Of a stretch of 64,000 nt of DNA, positions 1 through 9,356 are shown one piece after another. Source of the DNA: Alphaproteobacteria bacterium AO1-B (GTDB lineage Bacteria; Pseudomonadota; Alphaproteobacteria; Rhizobiales; Stappiaceae). The stretch spans positions 186,001 through 250,000 of the forward strand of contig MLAX01000002.1 in the NCBI GenBank assembly GCA_001890945.1. Reading direction: 5' to 3'. The notes beneath the pieces are model-generated. The model was not told the DNA's origin, did not search any database, and saw nothing but the letters and a program-made list of their open reading frames with translations. The translations under genes were made by a program, and so were the position numbers. Every line of letters begins with the position of its first letter. The first letter of the stretch is position 1.

Positions 1-563
1 TCGATGTTGGGGCTTGTTAGAAACCGGCGGCCGGTTGCCGGAGTAAAAGGGACCGATATCTGGAGTTTTGGATAATAGTCGCCGCCCGCCCGGTAGAATG
101 CGTCGGCCCAACCATGATCGAAAACGTATTCGCCCTGGGAATGGCTTTTCAGGTAAGCGGGAACGGCTCCAAGAACCGCGCCGTTACCATCCTCCAACAC
201 CATGTGCCGGGGCATCCATCCAGTCTGGCGTGTCGCGCAGCCGGATGCCTCCAAGGCCTCCAGAAAAGCGTGGGATAAGAAAGGGTTGAAGTCTGTTTCT
301 TCAGAATTTGAATCAGCTTCAGGGGCTAGCGCGGAAGTGAGATCTTGAGACGCAACAGCGTCTTGCGCGCGCGCCAGCTGTCCGCCTTCGCCAAGGATCC
401 AGCCGGGATTGGCAACCGCATCCCATTTGTCAGCCGGCACATCTGCCAAGGATGAAAGAAGTCTAATAGAGAGCGTCGTCTCCGTATCACCGGCGCCTGG
501 TTTTTGCGGCTGTTCATTGTCCGGTGAAATAGAAGACGTCATGTCAGTGTGTCGGCCCGCCAT
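1..563 (-). CDS. GNAT-superfamily acyltransferase (DUF482 type), 3' part outside window
   Basis: The gene reads leftwards off the window edge, so only the N-terminal part is visible. An acidic, low-complexity leader of about 90 residues is followed by NPFLSHAFLEALEASGC, MVLEDGNGAVLGAVPAY and YVFDHGWADAFYRAGGDYYPK, the typical start of the DUF482 peptidogalycan-biosynthesis/GNAT family. Members are cytoplasmic acyltransferase-fold proteins of unknown substrate. Two in-frame ATGs are possible, at 563 and 542, and neither has a convincing ribosome-binding site. The gene lies 76 bp downstream of the GDPD gene on the same strand and probably shares its transcript. The family call is confident and the biochemical role is unknown. 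Confidence 0.72.
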   Translation of the reverse strand, partial: MAGRHTDMTSSISPDNEQPQKPGAGDTETTLSIRLLSSLADVPADKWDAVANPGWILGEGGQLARAQDAVASQDLTSALAPEADSNSEETDFNPFLSHAFLEALEASGCATRQTGWMPRHMVLEDGNGAVLGAVPAYLKSHSQGEYVFDHGWADAFYRAGGDYYPKLQISVPFTPATGRRFLTSPNI

Positions 564-639
564 AAAGGATTGTTTATCAGAATGTAGAGCCGCTTTGCTG
601 CGCCGCAAGAGGGAATTCCGTTCCTGGAATGCTCGTCCG

Positions 640-1401
640 TTATTGATCCGGATCGAAGCCCTCAAAGACGATTTGATCGGCAAACCGTTTCGCGACTTCC
701 AACTGTCCCGGTGTCCGAACCGTCCACGTCATGATTGGGGTTCTGAAAACCTTTTTCATCATGCTAGGGCCAAGGCTCGGTAGATCGTTGACGCCATAGG
801 AGATGAAGTGCGGACTTGTGCGCGGAAAATGGAGCAGGTGGCGCAATATGAAACGGTCCATCCGGCTGTGGCGTGTGTAGTCCGGGCCAGGGCGGGCCGC
901 ATCTGCCACGATCCCGCGGAGGACTGAGTTGTTGTGCGCCTTTGCCACAGCCAGCATGTCCGGATCAAAGGTTTTGATACAGGCTGGGCCCTTATACGCA
1001 TCCACCTGATCAACAACGCGGCGGACAAAGTCGCCTTGCGCATCGCGCCGGAGCAAGGATTTGATTTCAACAACAAGCGGCACACGGCCGTCCACGAGAT
1101 CAAAAAGGTCCTGAAGCAGCCATAGGTGATCTGTGCCGGTACGCATTTGCAGTTTGACCAGATCGGCTGAAGACCGCCCGGAAACCGGCCCACTGCCATC
1201 TGCGAGACGGTCCAGGTCATCGTCGTGAAAGACGAGCGCTTCACCATCACTGGTCTGCTGAACGTCAACCTCAATCCCGAAGTCTTTGTCCACGGCCTGC
1301 TGGATTGCGGTTGGGGTGTTTTCAATGATGCCGTTGCTGGCATCGTGATACCCCCGGTGCGCTATCGGCCGGGCGAAAATGGCGGCAAGTTCTGGTGACA
1401 T
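640..1401 (-). CDS. Glycerophosphodiester phosphodiesterase family protein
   Basis: This 253-residue protein probably hydrolyses glycerophosphodiesters to glycerol-3-phosphate and an alcohol. It has the GDPD signatures in order: IAHRG near residue 14, the E-x-D pair in IEVDVQQTSDG, the second catalytic His in VFHDDDLDRLADG, and a VVEIK strand. The C-terminal WTVRTP and FEGFDPD also fit the family. No signal peptide is seen, so it should act in the cytoplasm like UgpQ. It sits between a RidA-family gene 53 bp upstream and the GNAT gene downstream, all on the minus strand, which suggests a three-gene operon. Its physiological substrate cannot be read from sequence. Confidence 0.88.
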   Translation of the reverse strand: MSPELAAIFARPIAHRGYHDASNGIIENTPTAIQQAVDKDFGIEVDVQQTSDGEALVFHDDDLDRLADGSGPVSGRSSADLVKLQMRTGTDHLWLLQDLFDLVDGRVPLVVEIKSLLRRDAQGDFVRRVVDQVDAYKGPACIKTFDPDMLAVAKAHNNSVLRGIVADAARPGPDYTRHSRMDRFILRHLLHFPRTSPHFISYGVNDLPSLGPSMMKKVFRTPIMTWTVRTPGQLEVAKRFADQIVFEGFDPDQ

Positions 1402-1454
1402 GTTAATCTGGTCCGGAATTGGCGGAGCGTTTTTGGAGCCCCGCCAGAGCGGAA

Positions 1455-1922
1455 TTAGTCCGCGATCTCGAAAATGGCTTCGATTTCAACTGCGGCGCCA
1501 AACGGAAGGGAGGCGGCGCTAACGGCGGAGCGCGCATGGCGGCCACTGTCACCCATGGCCTCAACCAGGAAATCGGACGCGCCGTTGATCACCTTCGGCT
1601 GGTCAGTGAAATCACCCGTTGAGTTTACAAAACCAACGATCTTGACCAGGCGGACCACCTTGTCCAGGTCCCCAGTCGCCGCCTTTGCCTGTGCGAGCAG
1701 ATTGATGGCGCAGAGTTTTGCAGCTTTCTGGCCGTCTTCAACTTGAAGGCCTTCGCCAAGCTTGCCGGTCACGGCGATCGCACCGCTTTCCATTGGCAGC
1801 TGGCCGGAAATGAACAGCTGATTGCCGGTTTTAACAAACGGCACATAGTTGGCAGCTGGTGCGGCGGCATCTGGAAGAGTTATGCCGAGTTCAGCCAGGC
1901 GGGCTTCGGTTTTGCTGGTCAT
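1455..1922 (-). CDS. RidA/YjgF/UK114 family protein
   Basis: This 155-residue protein belongs to the RidA family, whose members deaminate reactive enamine/imine intermediates released by PLP enzymes, or are related paralogues. Family landmarks include GNQLFISGQLPME near residue 33, the long central helix AKLCAINLLAQAKAATGDLDK, the VGFVNST strand, and the C-terminal SAVSAASLPFGAAVEIEA. In catalytic RidA the last block carries an Arg (usually RxxVxV). Here the block reads ARSAVSAASLPFG, so an Arg is nearby. The length is slightly greater than the usual 125-130 residues because of an N-terminal extension shared with the longer RidA subfamily. It is the first gene of a presumed operon with GDPD and GNAT. 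Confidence 0.88.
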   Translation of the reverse strand: MTSKTEARLAELGITLPDAAAPAANYVPFVKTGNQLFISGQLPMESGAIAVTGKLGEGLQVEDGQKAAKLCAINLLAQAKAATGDLDKVVRLVKIVGFVNSTGDFTDQPKVINGASDFLVEAMGDSGRHARSAVSAASLPFGAAVEIEAIFEIAD

Positions 1923-2182
1923 GTGTGTCCCCGATTAAAAAGGTGAATTGTCCGTGTCTTGGCTCAAATTGCAGAAACTGACAAGCTCATTTCCGGCAGA
2001 CGGAGGCGGTATTTGCTCGGGACCTCGTTACTCAACAAAGTCCAATTGGCGCTTTTGTGCCTGTATTTGTGACCTACATTATCAGTGGGGCCGGGCATTC
2101 CTTGCTAGCAGTCCGGCATGAACCCGAATAAAAGAGTAGAAACAAGAAATTTCCGCTCCAACGGCGGTGACGAGGAAATGTG

Positions 2183-3064
2183 ATGCGTCGAACCGTTTCA
2201 GACCGGCCTTTTGAGACTGCTTTTCTCTTGAAGTGCGCTGTGGCTGCCATCGTGGTTGTCACGTCTGGTGCCAGTGAAGCAGCTGCCAAAGTGGCGGGCA
2301 TACAGCTTGCCCCGCACAGAGCTGTCTATGACATGAAGCTTGCCGATACCGAGCAGCAGTCCGGGATTGCAGGTCTCTCCGGACGGATGGTCTATGAGTT
2401 TTCAGGCAATGCTTGCGAAGGGTACAGCGTCAATTTCCGGTTTGTCACCGAGTTCCGTGATCTGAGTGGTGGCTCCCAGGTAACAGATCTTCAGACCACA
2501 TCGTTCGAGGGGCCGGATGCTGAGAGCTATCAGTTTCTGTCCAAGACCTATGTCGATCAGAAACTGGTCGAATCGAGCCGTGGACTGGCGCGGACCGAAA
2601 CGGGTTTGAAGGCGGTCGAACTGAAAGAACCGAACGAAAAATCGTTGCAGATCGGCCAAGATGTTCAGTTTCCAACAGAGCACCTGATGAACATCGTGAA
2701 GACCGCGCAGGACGGCGGGCACTTCACCGCCAGTGATATCTACGATGGAGCTGAAACTGGCGACAAGGTCTTTGGGACCACTGCCGTGATCGGTGCCAAG
2801 GCCGTCGGCATTGTGCCGGAAATTGATGGCGAACGGCAGGACGCCTTGGATACTGTTGCGTCCTGGCCGGTGACCGTCGCTTATTTCGACCCCTCCACGC
2901 AGGAAAATTCAGGTGAACAGACACCGGTCTATCAGTTGTCTTTCAGGTTGTTTGAAAACGGTGTGAGTGACAAACTTGTTCTGGATTACGGTGATTTCAA
3001 AATTGCGGGAACGATGACGGCGCTGGAACTTCGGGATCTGACAGACAAGTCTGACTGCGAGTAA
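2183..3064 (+). CDS. eipB: EipB family cell-envelope integrity protein (DUF1849)
   Basis: EipB is a periplasmic beta-spiral protein needed for envelope integrity in Brucella and conserved in alphaproteobacteria. The N-terminus has a hydrophobic segment (about residues 13-30) ending near SEAAA, consistent with export. The body starts LAPHRAVYDMKLA, the classical DUF1849 opening, and continues with GRMVYEFSGNACEGY and FRFVTEFRD. One cysteine lies in GNACEG (about residue 78) and one is the penultimate residue. This matches the two cysteines that form the conserved disulfide in EipB. A GTG at 2180 immediately precedes the ATG at 2183; the gagga box at 2172-2176 suits the ATG. The gene is monocistronic and convergent with dinB. 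Confidence 0.9.
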   Translation: MRRTVSDRPFETAFLLKCAVAAIVVVTSGASEAAAKVAGIQLAPHRAVYDMKLADTEQQSGIAGLSGRMVYEFSGNACEGYSVNFRFVTEFRDLSGGSQVTDLQTTSFEGPDAESYQFLSKTYVDQKLVESSRGLARTETGLKAVELKEPNEKSLQIGQDVQFPTEHLMNIVKTAQDGGHFTASDIYDGAETGDKVFGTTAVIGAKAVGIVPEIDGERQDALDTVASWPVTVAYFDPSTQENSGEQTPVYQLSFRLFENGVSDKLVLDYGDFKIAGTMTALELRDLTDKSDCE

Positions 3065-3068
3065 TCGT

Positions 3069-4367
3069 CTACTTGTCTTCGGCGGCCTTGCGTGCCTGTT
3101 TCGCGGCATGCGTCAAACCAAGCTCGACAGCAGAATTTCCGAATTTGCCGCGCAGTTTGTCGATGGCGAGTTCGGCCTTTTTCTTTCGTCCTGATGTTGC
3201 GTCTAGCAGGTCCTCCGGATCTGCTTGAGAGGCATCTGAAAGGTCGTTGACCCCAATGCCGATTAGACGGAAGCGGCGCCCATCGGTTTCCGCCTCCAGG
3301 AGGGCGACCCCTGCCTCAAATATCTTGTCCGCGAGCTGTGTCGGGTCGGTCAAATGACGTGCACGGGTGATCGTTTTGAACTCGGAGGTCTTCAGCTTGA
3401 GTGTGATGCCGCGCCCGGCAATCTCCGACTTTTTCAAACGAAACGACACCTTTTCAGACAAGTCTCTTAAGATCGGTTTCAGGACATTGAAGTCCGATAT
3501 GTCTGTGCGGAAGGTTGTTTCGGTGGAAACGCTTTTCGCACCGCGCGAAGGGGTCACATCACGGCTGTCGTCGCCGTGGGAGAGGCGAGCTAAGCGCAAC
3601 CCGATAGAGCCATAGCGCCGCGCCAATGTGTTGGCATCCATCGTTTGCAGCTGGCCAATCGTTCGGATGCCGTCGCGGTCGAGTTTCTTTTGGAAGACTT
3701 TCCCAACACCCCAAATCTTGCCGACAGGCATGGGGGCAAGGCGCTGTTCCGCTTCTGCTGCGCCAATCACGGAGAACCCCCGTGGCTTCTCCAAATCCGA
3801 GGCGAGTTTTGCGAGGAACTTGTTCGGCGCAAGGCCGACACTTGCCGAAATGCCGATATCAGCTTCAATGTCCCGGATGAACTTGGCAAGGGTTTCGGCG
3901 GCGCTTGCGTGGTGGAGGCGCTCTGTGCCAGTGAGGTCAAGAAAGGCCTCATCAATCGACAAGGGTTCCACCAGCGGCGTCAGGGCCTGCATGCGGCCGC
4001 GGATTTCCTTGCCGACCTTGGAGTATTTTTCCATGTTGGGTTTGATCACCACGGCCTCAGGACACGCTTCCCTGGCCTTGAACATCGGCATGGCCGAGCG
4101 AACACCAGAGATGCGGGCGATGTAACAACAGGTCGATACCACACCTCGCTGACCCCCGCCGATGATCACGGGCTTGTCCTGGAGTTCCGGATTGTCGCGT
4201 TTTTCAACCGAGGCGTAAAACGCATCGCAGTCAATATGCGCGATCGACAGCGTGTCGAGCTCCGGGTGCGCCAAAAGCCGCGGGCTGCCGCAAGACGGGC
4301 AACGGCTTAGATGATGCGGGGCGCGCGCGCCGCAATCCCGGCATAGGGCTTTGGGCTCTTCTGTCAT
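3069..4367 (-). CDS. dinB: DNA polymerase IV (Y family) with N-terminal zinc ribbon
   Basis: This is an error-prone translesion polymerase. The frame is open to 4472, but the ATG at 4367 gives a protein beginning MTEEPKALC and avoids running into the upstream HAD gene. Residues 9, 12, 23 and 26 are cysteines in two CxxC pairs, forming a small zinc ribbon absent from E. coli DinB. The polymerase core follows: [12 protein letters not shown] with the first catalytic Asp, [17 protein letters not shown] with the second Asp/Glu pair, the [16 protein letters not shown] palm segment, WGVGK of the helix-hairpin-helix, and a little-finger domain. The Ala/Lys-rich C-terminus lacks an obvious clamp-binding motif. 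It is convergent with eipB. Confidence 0.94.
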   Translation of the reverse strand: MTEEPKALCRDCGARAPHHLSRCPSCGSPRLLAHPELDTLSIAHIDCDAFYASVEKRDNPELQDKPVIIGGGQRGVVSTCCYIARISGVRSAMPMFKAREACPEAVVIKPNMEKYSKVGKEIRGRMQALTPLVEPLSIDEAFLDLTGTERLHHASAAETLAKFIRDIEADIGISASVGLAPNKFLAKLASDLEKPRGFSVIGAAEAEQRLAPMPVGKIWGVGKVFQKKLDRDGIRTIGQLQTMDANTLARRYGSIGLRLARLSHGDDSRDVTPSRGAKSVSTETTFRTDISDFNVLKPILRDLSEKVSFRLKKSEIAGRGITLKLKTSEFKTITRARHLTDPTQLADKIFEAGVALLEAETDGRRFRLIGIGVNDLSDASQADPEDLLDATSGRKKKAELAIDKLRGKFGNSAVELGLTHAAKQARKAAEDK

Positions 4368-4395
4368 AGGCTCGTACCGGGCTTCAAAACCAGCC

Positions 4396-5058
4396 CTAAA
4401 GAATAGACCTGATGAACCGGCTTGTCTCGCGCCAGTCACCGGAGAGTAGGTCGATATGAGGCTCCGGCTCAACCGAGCTCAGGAAGCGTTGATCGGCAAT
4501 AAACTGGATCTGGACAGAGGCGGGCAGGGAGGCTTGCACTGACCGGTGATTGGTCGGACTGTCATCAATGAAAACGACCGGATGGGCGCGTCCACCGGCG
4601 AGGGCGGCAACGGCACCGCCTTTTGGCCCGGAGTTTGTCAGCACCGGATAGGGGATTCCCATACCTCTGAGCAGTGTTTCCCGCACCGGCTTGTTGTGGG
4701 CGCCGGGTAGATTGGTCAACAGAACGATGTCCCACTGGTCTGTGAGCTCGGCAAGTGCGGTGTTTGCGTCCGGAACCATGGACTGCTGATGGCTGACCTC
4801 ATCGAAGAAGGCGATCAGATGCCTCTTGACCAGATCCGCCGGAACCGGTGTCCCATCCTCAGTATGTGCGATGTTACCGGTCAGCCGGTAGGAGTGGTTT
4901 AGGAAGTGCATGCCCTTGTTGTTCAAGTACTCCTCCAGATGCAGGATCATATGAAGGATGACTTCATCGACATCGCAGATGATCAAAGGGCGTTCTGACG
5001 CTGGCAGGCTTTGAATTTGTGCAAGGACTTCCGGAAGCACGGGGGTGGGTTCAGGCAT
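4396..5058 (-). CDS. HAD-superfamily hydrolase
   Basis: This 220-residue cytoplasmic protein has the four haloacid-dehalogenase motifs. Motif I is [10 protein letters not shown] with the nucleophile Asp, motif II is VLLTNL with a Thr, motif III is the Lys in NSGPKGGAV, and motif IV is [10 protein letters not shown] with the acidic pair. A helical cap lies between motifs I and II. It is therefore probably a small-molecule phosphatase, of unknown substrate. The start overlaps the end of the DUF3572 gene by 8 bp, so the two are probably translationally coupled. The dinB start lies about 29 bp downstream. Confidence 0.82.
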   Translation of the reverse strand: MPEPTPVLPEVLAQIQSLPASERPLIICDVDEVILHMILHLEEYLNNKGMHFLNHSYRLTGNIAHTEDGTPVPADLVKRHLIAFFDEVSHQQSMVPDANTALAELTDQWDIVLLTNLPGAHNKPVRETLLRGMGIPYPVLTNSGPKGGAVAALAGGRAHPVVFIDDSPTNHRSVQASLPASVQIQFIADQRFLSSVEPEPHIDLLSGDWRETSRFIRSIL

Positions 5059-5350
5059 CGTACTCGGGACCTCCGGCCAAGGCGTAGCGGGCGGCAGCCA
5101 TCATCGTTGGGCGGAGGCCGGCATTTTCACAAAAGGCAAGAAGAAGTGCTTCGTCCATCATGTAAAATTCAAGGACGCCAGCCAGGAACCCGGGCTCGCT
5201 TGCAGCGTCCCGGATTTGGTCCGGACCAATGCCGGAAAAGGCTAAAAACCGGCCGACCTGTTCAGGGTCTTGGCTGAGCTGCACAAGGGCTTGCGTCGCA
5301 ATTCCCTGAGCTTCTTCAACACTCAATGATTTTCCTTGCACATTTTTCAT
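5051..5350 (-). CDS. DUF3572 family protein
   Basis: This 99-residue all-helical protein matches DUF3572, a small alphaproteobacterial family with no established function. Recognisable blocks are AQGIATQALVQLSQDPEQVGRFLA, GIGPDQIRDAASEPGFLAGVLEF and the C-terminal DEALLLAFCENAGLRPTMM. In many alphaproteobacteria it lies next to and divergent from divK, as here (139 bp between the two starts). That conserved synteny hints at a cell-cycle link but does not show one. It overlaps the downstream HAD gene by 8 bp. Confidence 0.85.
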   Translation of the reverse strand: MKNVQGKSLSVEEAQGIATQALVQLSQDPEQVGRFLAFSGIGPDQIRDAASEPGFLAGVLEFYMMDEALLLAFCENAGLRPTMMAAARYALAGGPEYDA

Positions 5351-5489
5351 TGTGTTTTTTTGCCTTTCTGAAACGATTCCGGGTTAGAAGAGTTGTAATG
5401 CGACCCGGGGATGGGTTCCACAAGGGATAAGACGACTTGGCGTCAAAAAAGAGTAGGACCGGCTCCAGCCGGCGAAGGGCCTGAAATAT

Positions 5490-5861
5490 ATGGCGAAAAC
5501 CGTGTTGATCGTGGAAGATAACGAGTTGAACATGAAGTTGTTTCATGACCTGCTCGAGGCACACGGTTTTGATACGCTTCAAACAAGAACCGGCATTGAA
5601 GCATTAAAACTGGCGCGCGAAAACCGGCCTGATCTTATCCTCATGGATATTCAGCTGCCCGAAGTCTCGGGCCTTGAAGTTACCAAGTGGATCAAGGAAG
5701 ACGAGAGTATTTCGTCGATTCCAGTTGTTGCTGTCACTGCCTTTGCCATGAAGGGGGATGAAGAGCGTATCCGCCAAGGTGGCTGTGAAGCCTACATATC
5801 CAAGCCAATATCGGTTTCCAAATTCCTTGAAACGGTCAAGTCGTTCCTTGGTGAGCCTTAA
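5490..5861 (+). CDS. divK: DivK single-domain response regulator
   Basis: DivK is the essential cell-fate response regulator of alphaproteobacteria. It is phosphorylated by PleC/DivJ-type kinases and acts on the CckA-ChpT-CtrA pathway. The 123-residue protein is only a receiver domain. It has the acidic pocket EDN at residues 9-11, phospho-acceptor Asp53 in LILMDIQLP, the conserved Thr in VVAVTAFAM, and Lys in ISKPIS. The sequence is close to full identity with the DivK signature regions. The ATG at 5490 is preceded by a gaaggg box. pleD, the usual downstream partner, is not present: the next gene is a chemoreceptor 577 bp away. Confidence 0.95.
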   Translation: MAKTVLIVEDNELNMKLFHDLLEAHGFDTLQTRTGIEALKLARENRPDLILMDIQLPEVSGLEVTKWIKEDESISSIPVVAVTAFAMKGDEERIRQGGCEAYISKPISVSKFLETVKSFLGEP

Positions 5862-6438
5862 GCCGGCAAAGAATCGCTCCATCCAGTGGATTGCCTCTCT
5901 GTCTGTTGGCGCTCTGTGACATTCTCATTCGAAAAAACGACTAGGTCTTTCGTCTGTAATAGTTTACCGACGATCACGTTAAGGTTACGCATTAATTAAA
6001 ATTCTCATCTTTCTGTGTGCTTTCCACGGAAAATATTGCATTTGAACAATGTTGAGTTAGTGTAGGTTTTGTTAGGTTTCGGCCTGACTACCGTTTGTTA
6101 TGCAGAATTTTTCGCAGCAAATGCGTTCAGTTTCCCCTCGGGATTGCTCAGGTCCGCCGCATCTCCTGGGTCCGTGGGGTAGGTCGGCAGGGAACCGGTC
6201 GAAGAGTGGCCTCCTCGAATACCGTGTTCCCGCCGACCACTAACTCTCTGAAACTTCTCTCAAATATTAGCCTGGCCATGAGCGAGGGCTTAAAAAATGT
6301 ACGCGTCAGCTGAGTCGGCTTCTCAGAATATTTTACTAATGTGCGAACGCTACTCCGCAACTTTTACGATGTATGTGATTATACTATCTTTAACCTAACG
6401 GAAGCTATGATCGGCCCCAGTTTTTCTAGGGGTGGAAT
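5862..6438. other. 577-bp intergenic region between divK and a chemoreceptor gene
   Basis: No convincing coding region, tRNA or terminator is seen here. The first half is AT-rich, with runs such as TTAAGGTTACGCATTAATTAA (split across 5979-5999). That stretch carries TTAA halves resembling CtrA half-sites, but their spacing is 9 rather than the usual 7. The second half is of mixed composition without repeats. The promoter of the chemoreceptor gene should lie near its 3' end. Confidence 0.4.
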
Positions 6439-8154
6439 ATGATCAAACGACTTTCTTCACTGAGCGTCACTGCGTCCCTTGCATTGGCGAGCGCCGCATT
6501 GCTCACACTTTCCATGCTTGTTGTCGGCGGTATTGTCTATCAGGTGGCGGCAAATCAGGCGGAGCAAACCGCGGTTACCAAACAGGCCGCTAACCTTCGT
6601 GTCGCTGCAACCATCATGGCGCGGGATATCGAAGGCACGAAGGTGTCCTGGAGAGGGGACGGCGACGTCCAGCGTATTGAGCTGGCGGAGATCCCCGAGT
6701 TCGCCAATCACGACATGATCGACACGATCGGGCGCATGACCGGCGAAACGGCAACTGTGTTCGCTTGGGAAGCCGATAGCCAGGATTTCTGGCGCAAGTC
6801 AACGAACATCATCAAGGGCGACGGAAATCGCGCTGTTGGAACTCCCCTTGGCAAGAAGGGTGCAGTTTACCCAGTCGTTACCAAAGGTGAAACATTCCAT
6901 GGTCAGGCGACCATCTTGGGCAAAGACTACTATACTGTCTATGAGCCGATCTTCACGCCGGGTGGCGACATCATCGGTATTCTTTATGCAGGTGTCGAGA
7001 AAGCGGCCGTTCAGGCCAATGTCAGCGAGATCATGTCGCGCTTCACCATGCTCGCACTGCCGGTGGTCCTGATAGCGCTTGGTCTCCTAGTTTTCCTGAT
7101 TCAGCGCCAATTGCGGCCTGTCACGGAGCTTGCCTCTGTGACCGAGCAAATAGCGGAAGACAACCTTACGATCGATATTCCGTTCGCGGACCGCACTGAT
7201 CAGATCGGGATCCTTGCAAATGCTCTGTCCACACTACGCAATAAAGCGGAAGAACGCGCCGTGTTGAGCAGTCAGCGCGAACAGTCGGAAGCTGAGGCTG
7301 CTGGCCGCCAGGATCGCATGAAGGCCATGATCGCCCAGTTCAGAAGCAGTGTGTCCGGGGTTCTTGGTCAAGTTGGCGATACGGTCGGTCAGTTGGATGC
7401 AACGGCAACCACATTGTCTGAGGTTTCCCAGACCAGTGCGACACGGGCTGACGAAACCCAGACGTCCTGTCAGGACACGACCTTGAGCGTCCAAACGGTT
7501 GCCAGCGCTGCAGAAGAGCTCTCCGCGTCGATCACAGAGATTTCTCGGCAGGTGTCTGAAACCACGCAGATTGTGGAACGGGCAACTGAGGGCACACGGT
7601 CAACCAACGTGAAGGTTGAGGGGCTCGCCGAATCTGCAACGAAGATCGGCGAGGTGGTCACACTCATCCAGGCGATTGCTGAACAGACAAACCTTCTTGC
7701 ATTGAATGCGACGATCGAAGCCGCCCGTGCAGGCGAAGCCGGCAAGGGGTTTGCGGTTGTGGCGGCAGAAGTTAAAGAGCTCGCCACGCAGACTTCCAAG
7801 GCCACGGAAGAAATCAGCGCTCAGATCACCGCCATCCAGGATGCGACCCAGGATTCAGCCAAGTCGATTGCGGAAATCACATCGATCATGGAAGAGGTGA
7901 ATTCCTATACCGGGAACATCGCAGGCTCGGTTCATGAGCAAGGGGCGGCGACGAGCGAGATCACCCAGAACGCTCAGAAAGCAGCGCATGGAACCGAGTT
8001 CGTCTCCTCCAACATGACGAACCTGTCCGGCGCTGTTCAGCACACATTGGGCTCTGCAAATGACGTTCTGCAATCCGCAGGGGATCTGGCCAAACGCACG
8101 GATCAGCTGAAAGCTGAAATCGAGCAATTCCTGACCAACGTTGAAGCAGCCTAA
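6439..8154 (+). CDS. Methyl-accepting chemotaxis protein with periplasmic Cache-type sensor
   Basis: This 571-residue inner-membrane chemoreceptor has a first transmembrane helix at about residues 10-35. A periplasmic single-Cache (Cache_3/Cache_2 fusion-like) domain follows at about 36-195, including [11 protein letters not shown] and [23 protein letters not shown]. The second membrane helix [20 protein letters not shown] begins near 202. A HAMP segment and a kinase-control coiled coil follow; the hairpin tip [19 protein letters not shown] is near residue 415. The C-terminus [12 protein letters not shown] shows no CheR/CheB-tethering pentapeptide. The ligand is unknown. A strong terminator follows the stop codon. 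The gene occupies the usual pleD position between divK and rpmG. Confidence 0.93.
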   Translation: MIKRLSSLSVTASLALASAALLTLSMLVVGGIVYQVAANQAEQTAVTKQAANLRVAATIMARDIEGTKVSWRGDGDVQRIELAEIPEFANHDMIDTIGRMTGETATVFAWEADSQDFWRKSTNIIKGDGNRAVGTPLGKKGAVYPVVTKGETFHGQATILGKDYYTVYEPIFTPGGDIIGILYAGVEKAAVQANVSEIMSRFTMLALPVVLIALGLLVFLIQRQLRPVTELASVTEQIAEDNLTIDIPFADRTDQIGILANALSTLRNKAEERAVLSSQREQSEAEAAGRQDRMKAMIAQFRSSVSGVLGQVGDTVGQLDATATTLSEVSQTSATRADETQTSCQDTTLSVQTVASAAEELSASITEISRQVSETTQIVERATEGTRSTNVKVEGLAESATKIGEVVTLIQAIAEQTNLLALNATIEAARAGEAGKGFAVVAAEVKELATQTSKATEEISAQITAIQDATQDSAKSIAEITSIMEEVNSYTGNIAGSVHEQGAATSEITQNAQKAAHGTEFVSSNMTNLSGAVQHTLGSANDVLQSAGDLAKRTDQLKAEIEQFLTNVEAA

Positions 8155-8176
8155 AACACTCTTCACATCTGAAAAC

Positions 8177-8206
8177 AAAAAACCCGCCGGAAACGGCGGG
8201 TTTTTT
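8177..8206. terminator. Bidirectional rho-independent terminator
   Basis: An AAAACCCGCCG arm, GAAA tetraloop and CGGCGGGTTTT arm form a perfect GC-rich stem with A-run and T-run on either side. It lies between the convergent chemoreceptor gene and rpmG, so it can terminate both. Confidence 0.92.
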
Positions 8207-8227
8207 AGTTTTCGGAATGATCAATGA

Positions 8228-8395
8228 TTACTTGATCTTGGCTTCCTTGAACTCAACGTGCTTCTTGGCAACCGGGTCGTACTTCCGCTTGACCATTTTC
8301 TCGGTCATGGTGCGGGAGTTTTTCTTGGTGACATAGAAGAAGCCGGTGTCCGCCGTGGACAGAAGCTTGATTTTGATTGTTGTCGCCTTGGCCAT
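8228..8395 (-). CDS. rpmG: 50S ribosomal protein L33
   Basis: This small gene encodes 55 residues starting [20 protein letters not shown] and continuing with [31 protein letters not shown]. It is the alphaproteobacterial L33 of the large ribosomal subunit, in the form that lacks the zinc CxxC pairs. The ATG is at 8395 and the TAA at 8228. It lies downstream of the NUDIX gene on the same strand after a 214-bp gap, so it probably has its own promoter. The bidirectional terminator at its 3' end is shared with the chemoreceptor gene. Confidence 0.96.
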   Translation of the reverse strand: MAKATTIKIKLLSTADTGFFYVTKKNSRTMTEKMVKRKYDPVAKKHVEFKEAKIK

Positions 8396-8609
8396 GGCCT
8401 TGGATCCTGTTCTCGGTTATCGGGCAAAGGGTTCTTATGGCCAGATGGGCTGGCGGTGAATCTGCCCCAATGTCTGAAATCAGCGCGCAAACTACTCATC
8501 ACGGCGGGAAAGTCAAGTGTTGCCTGAGGTCCCGGAGAGTTTTGCCGGAGAAAAAAGTTAGGTTTCTTTCGGTGTCCGCGCCGTATCGGAGTGTTTTGTG
8601 GGCCGCGCG

Positions 8610-9356
8610 CTAAAGCATCTCTTTTTCAAAGCGGCCCTGTTTGAAGAAGTAATAAGGAACCGGGGTCTCCGGGGAGAGGTCCGGATCCTGCCGCAGCCGG
8701 GTCTCAAGATCCTCAAGGATCTTTGTGGTGATGAGCGGCAGCTCTTTTTGCCGCGCCTCGTCAAAAGTCAACCAGGCGCAGTCTTCCAGTTCACCAGACG
8801 GGCCGTGGCCGCCCGGCAACTTGTCGGCAATGGCGTCCGCCCAGATGGCTAGGAACCGCGTGTCAAAGCGGCGTGGGCGCTGCGGTGGCGTGATCGCGCG
8901 AGCGATCATGCGCATGCCGCCAAGGTCCGGCTGGACATGGCGTTCTGCGAAGGCCTCAAATCCGGTCCCCAAACGCAGTTGTTCCGCCTCAGCCTTGCGG
9001 CCGATAAAAATGCCGGCTTCTTCGTAGGTCTCCCGGATGGCGGCAAGCGCAAAGGCGCGCACGCGCGCAGCCGTTTTCGAATTCTTCAGACCCTCGGATA
9101 GACGGGCCTCTACTTGGGGATGGTAAGGCAGAACGTTTGAGATGCGGGAATCACTCGGATCGACCCGGCCACCTGGAAACACGAACTTTCCCGGCATGAA
9201 AGTGTGCCGCATATGTCGGCGGCCCATCAGCAATTTGACGTCGCCAGAACCCGAGCGATCAAGGATCAGAAGCGTCGCGGCATCTTTTGGGCGAATATAG
9301 GGGTGGTTTCCGGCTTGCTCGTCTTTGTCCAATTTTTCTTTAAAGGAATCGCTCAT
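8610..9356 (-). CDS. NUDIX hydrolase
   Basis: This 248-residue protein probably cleaves a nucleoside diphosphate-linked substrate. The Nudix fold is visible from KDAATLLIL through FMPGKFVFPGGRVDPSD. A 30-residue insertion precedes the catalytic helix AALAAIRETYEEAGI, which carries the REtxEEaG metal-binding core. The long insertion and the C-terminal extension ending YYFFKQGRFEKEML are typical of the larger NUDIX members in alphaproteobacteria. Its start overlaps the stop codon of the DUF983 gene (ATGA, 9353-9356), so it is co-translated in the topA-rnr-DUF983-NUDIX operon. The substrate is unknown. Confidence 0.88.
   Translation of the reverse strand: MSDSFKEKLDKDEQAGNHPYIRPKDAATLLILDRSGSGDVKLLMGRRHMRHTFMPGKFVFPGGRVDPSDSRISNVLPYHPQVEARLSEGLKNSKTAARVRAFALAAIRETYEEAGIFIGRKAEAEQLRLGTGFEAFAERHVQPDLGGMRMIARAITPPQRPRRFDTRFLAIWADAIADKLPGGHGPSGELEDCAWLTFDEARQKELPLITTKILEDLETRLRQDPDLSPETPVPYYFFKQGRFEKEML

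Noticed and set aside
5979..5999. Possible CtrA binding site upstream of the chemoreceptor
   Set aside because: TTAA half-sites occur with 9-bp spacing instead of 7, so it does not match the full consensus.
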